A DNA stretch of 9,794 bases from Afipia sp. (GTDB lineage: Bacteria; Pseudomonadota; Alphaproteobacteria; Rhizobiales; Xanthobacteraceae): contig JAGVII010000834.1 of assembly GCA_020056155.1 (NCBI GenBank), positions 1 to 9,794 on the forward strand, written 5' to 3'. The first letter of the stretch is position 1, and the number at the start of each line of letters is the position of its first letter. Made by a program: the position numbers and the translations under genes. Of the stretch, positions 6,851 to 9,794 are shown in pieces. The notes below the pieces were generated by a model. That model saw nothing but the letters and a program-made list of their open reading frames with translations. It had not been told where the DNA came from and ran no database searches.

Positions 6851-9794
6851 ATGTTCAGCAAGGTCCTCATTGCCAACCGCGGCGAAATCGCCGGGCGGAT
6901 CGGCAAAACATTGCGCCGTATGGGTGTTGCGTCGGTCGCTGTCTATTCCGATGCCGATCGGTTTACCCGGCCTGTTCTCGATGCGGATGAAGCGATCCAC
7001 GTTGGCCAGGCGCCGGCCGCAGAGAGTTATCTCAACGTCGATGCGATCGTCGCAGCATGTCGGGAGACCGGCGCGCAGGCGGTTCATCCGGGTTACGGGT
7101 TTCTCTCGGAGAACCGCCGCTTCGCCGAGAAGCTGGCCGAACATGGCATCGCGTTCATCGGGCCGCGCCCTGAGCATCTCGACGCGTTCGGGCTGAAGCA
7201 CAAGGCTCGCGAAATCGCGCGGTTAAGCCGCGTTCCGCTGCTGCCCGGGTCAGGGCTGCTCGAGACCGTGGAGGAGGCACTGGCTGAGGCCGAGAACGTC
7301 GGTTACCCGTTGATGCTGAAAAGCACCGCGGGCGGCGGCGGCATCGGCATGCAGCTTTGCCATGATGCCGATGCACTCCATCAACGCTTCGCCGCTGTGC
7401 AACGCACGGCGCGGGCGAGTTTCGGTGATGCGCGGGTTTATCTGGAGCGGTTTGTCGCCGAAGCTCGGCACATCGAGGTGCAGATATTCGGTAACGGCAA
7501 GGGCAACGTGGTGGCGCTCGGCGAGCGCGATTGCTCGCTGCAGCGGCGCAATCAAAAGGTTATCGAGGAAACGCCGGCGCCGGGTCTGAGCGATGGGATG
7601 CGCGCGCGGCTTCATGAGTCCGCAGTAGCGCTGGGCAGGAGCGTTGCTTATGAATCTGCCGGCACGGTGGAATTCATTTACGACGTTGAGCGCGAGAATT
7701 TCTACTTTCTCGAGGTCAACACCCGGCTTCAGGTCGAGCATCCGGTAACCGAGGCGGTATTCGGCATCGATCTGGTTGAGTGGATGGTGCGGCAGGCCGC
7801 CGGTGAAGATGTGCTGGCTGGATTGGGTCCGCTGGTGCCGAAGGGCGCGGCCATCGAGGTGCGGGTCTACGCCGAGAATCCCAATGCCGGTTTTCGTCCC
7901 AGTGCTGGACGCCTGACCCGTGTTCATTTTCCGGATGATCCGCGTGTCGATGGCTGGATCGAAACCGGCGTCGAGGTCACGCCGTTTTACGATCCCATGC
8001 TGGCGAAGGTGATTGTGGCGGCGGACACGCGCAAGGATGCGATTGAAAAACTCGTCAGCGTGCTCGACAGGTCAACCGTCGCTGGAATCGAAACCAATCT
8101 TGGCTATCTGCGCGCGATTGCCAACTCGGAGGTTTTCCGGAGCGGGCGTGTCGCCACAAATGTTCTGAACGACTTCGTGTATATCCCGCTGACCATCGAT
8201 GTGCTGGCTCCAGGCGCGCAATCCGGCTTGCAGGAATTGCCGGGCCGGCTGCATCTGTGGCACGTCGGTGTTCCGCCAAGCGGACCCATGGACGAGCGAT
8301 CATTCCGCCTGGCCAACGCCATCGTCGGGAACCCCGAGACGACGGCCGCGCTGGAATTGACCGTCAACGGGCCGACATTGCGCTTCAACGCAGACGCCAC
8401 CATCGGTCTTGCCGGTGCCCAGATGTCGGCGAAACTTGACGGCGTCGCGGTCGAGCATGGCGCACCGGTCGCGATACGGGCCGGTCAGACGCTTGCGATC
8501 GGCAAGATCGAGGGCGCCGGCCAACGCTGCTATCTTGCCGTGCGCGGCGGATTTGATGCGCCGGAGATTTTCGGATCGCGCGCGGTGTTCACGCTCGGCA
8601 TGTTCGGCGGCCACGCCACCGGCGCGTTGAAGGCGGGAGACGTGCTGCATGTTGCAAGTAACGGCGGGTTGAACGCTCCGCGTGCCTTGATGGCTACCGA
8701 ACGCCCGGTGCTGGCCCGCGACTGGGAGATTGGCGTGATCTACGGGCCGCATGGGGCGCCCGATTTCTTTCGCGACGATGACATCGCGACGTTGTTCTCC
8801 GCGGAATACGAGGTGCATTTCAACAGTGCGCGCACCGGCGTGCGGTTGATGGGACCCAAGCCGATATGGGCGCGCGCAGATGGCGGCGAGGCGGGGCTAC
8901 ATCCTTCCAACATCCACGACAATGCCTACGCGGTGGGATCAATCGATTTCACCGGTGACATGCCGATCATTCTTGGACCGGACGGGCCAAGTCTCGGAGG
9001 TTTTGTTTGTCCTGCCGTGGTGGCGGGCGATGAACTCTGGAAAATCGGGCAGCTTCGGCCCGGCGACACCGTCCGCTTCGTCGCCGCTACTCGGCAGGAC
9101 GATCCGGTTGCCGGGCCGCTGCCGTTGAGCGGAAATTCAACTCTCGGATCAGCCATCGTTGGACGTAACGACGCCGGCCCGCTCCCGGTGGTCTATCGCC
9201 GGGCAGGCGACGATAACCTGCTGGTGGAATACGGCCCGATGGAGCTCGACATCGCGCTGCGACTTCGGGTCCACGTTCTCGCGGATGCTGTCGCCCAAGC
9301 GAAGCTTCCGGGCGTCATCGATCTCACGCCTGGAATTCGTTCGCTGCAGATCCACTACGATAGCAAGGTTCTCTCACGGCGCCGCCTGCTGGATGTCCTT
9401 CAGGAAATCGAACGAAGCCTGCCGCCAGTCGATGCCATGAAAATTCCCAGCCGCATCGTGCACCTGCCGTTGTCGTGGAACGATCCTCAGGCCGTGCTGG
9501 CGATGCAGAAATATCAGGAACTGGTGCGTGCCGACGCGCCCTGGTGTCCGTCGAACATCGAGTTCATCCGGCGCATCAACGGTCTGGACAGCGAGGACGA
9601 CGTCAAGCGGATTGTCTTCGATGCCAGCTATCTCGTGCTCGGCCTCGGCGACGTCTATCTCGGTGCGCCGGTGGCGACGCCGATAGATCCGCGACACCGG
9701 CTTGTCACGACGAAATACAATCCGGCGCGAACCTGGACGCCGGAAAATGCCGTCGGCATCGGCGGCGCCTACATGTGCATCTATGGAATGGAAG
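6851..9794 (+). CDS. Biotin-dependent urea/guanidine carboxylase (3' end outside window)
   Basis: The first 981 codons of a urea-carboxylase-type enzyme, usually about 1,200 residues; the frame is open to the window edge. In this context it most likely carboxylates guanidine to carboxyguanidine with ATP and bicarbonate. The biotin carboxylase module (about 1-445) has [10 protein letters not shown], the Gly-rich ATP loop [11 protein letters not shown] (157-167; Ile where many biotin carboxylases have Arg, as in urea carboxylases), [16 protein letters not shown] and [18 protein letters not shown] (from 286). Next comes the allophanate hydrolase subunit 2-like part of the carboxyltransferase (about 455-765; [26 protein letters not shown]), then the subunit 1-like part (about 778 onward; [45 protein letters not shown]). 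The biotinyl domain with its MKM-type lysine should lie just past the edge. The ATG at 6851 is 4 nt after the UAAP2 stop. Urea as main substrate is not excluded by sequence alone. Confidence 0.95.

Noticed and set aside
1..9794. CRISPR arrays, insertion sequences, tRNA or rRNA genes, phage genes
   Set aside because: No repeated spacer-like units, transposase motifs, terminal inverted repeats or recognisable tRNA/rRNA sequence were seen on either strand.

Overview
The window looks like chromosomal DNA of an alphaproteobacterium, probably from the Bradyrhizobium/Rhodopseudomonas group. The evidence is high-GC coding DNA with strong third-position G/C bias in the right two thirds, short alphaproteobacterial-style intergenic gaps, and this particular gene order. 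That assignment is inference. All confident genes are on the + strand.

Left part (1-1837): the C-terminal part of an acyl-CoA synthetase (AMP-forming ligase), cut by the window edge, is followed 53 bp later by a complete LysR-family regulator. Nothing in the sequence links these two genes to the rest of the window. Region 1838-2395 has no convincing gene. It holds weak hairpins and one low-confidence antisense reading frame.

Right part (2396-9794): this is a guanidine uptake and degradation operon of the type long annotated as 'urea carboxylase-associated'. It starts with a good sigma-54 (-24/-12) promoter candidate. Next come a guanidine-I (ykkC subtype 1) riboswitch with its conserved core blocks intact and a Rho-independent terminator that can act as attenuator. 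The genes then run in order: periplasmic substrate-binding protein, ABC permease, ABC ATPase, urea carboxylase-associated proteins 1 and 2 (DUF1989 paralogues, now known as the two subunits of carboxyguanidine deiminase), and a biotin-dependent urea/guanidine carboxylase that runs off the right edge before its biotinyl domain. The ATPase start overlaps the permease stop by 4 nt, and the other gaps are 2 to 41 nt, which supports a single transcript.

Inferred working of the system: under nitrogen limitation sigma-54 starts transcription almost exactly at the 5' edge of the aptamer. Free guanidine then decides whether RNA polymerase passes the attenuator. The ABC transporter imports guanidine, the carboxylase makes carboxyguanidine with ATP and bicarbonate, and the two DUF1989 proteins deiminate it to allophanate and ammonia. 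An allophanate hydrolase, expected downstream but not in this window, would release the remaining nitrogen. The enzymes themselves are known families. The most noteworthy point is the AND-like series of sigma-54 promoter and guanidine riboswitch in one short leader.
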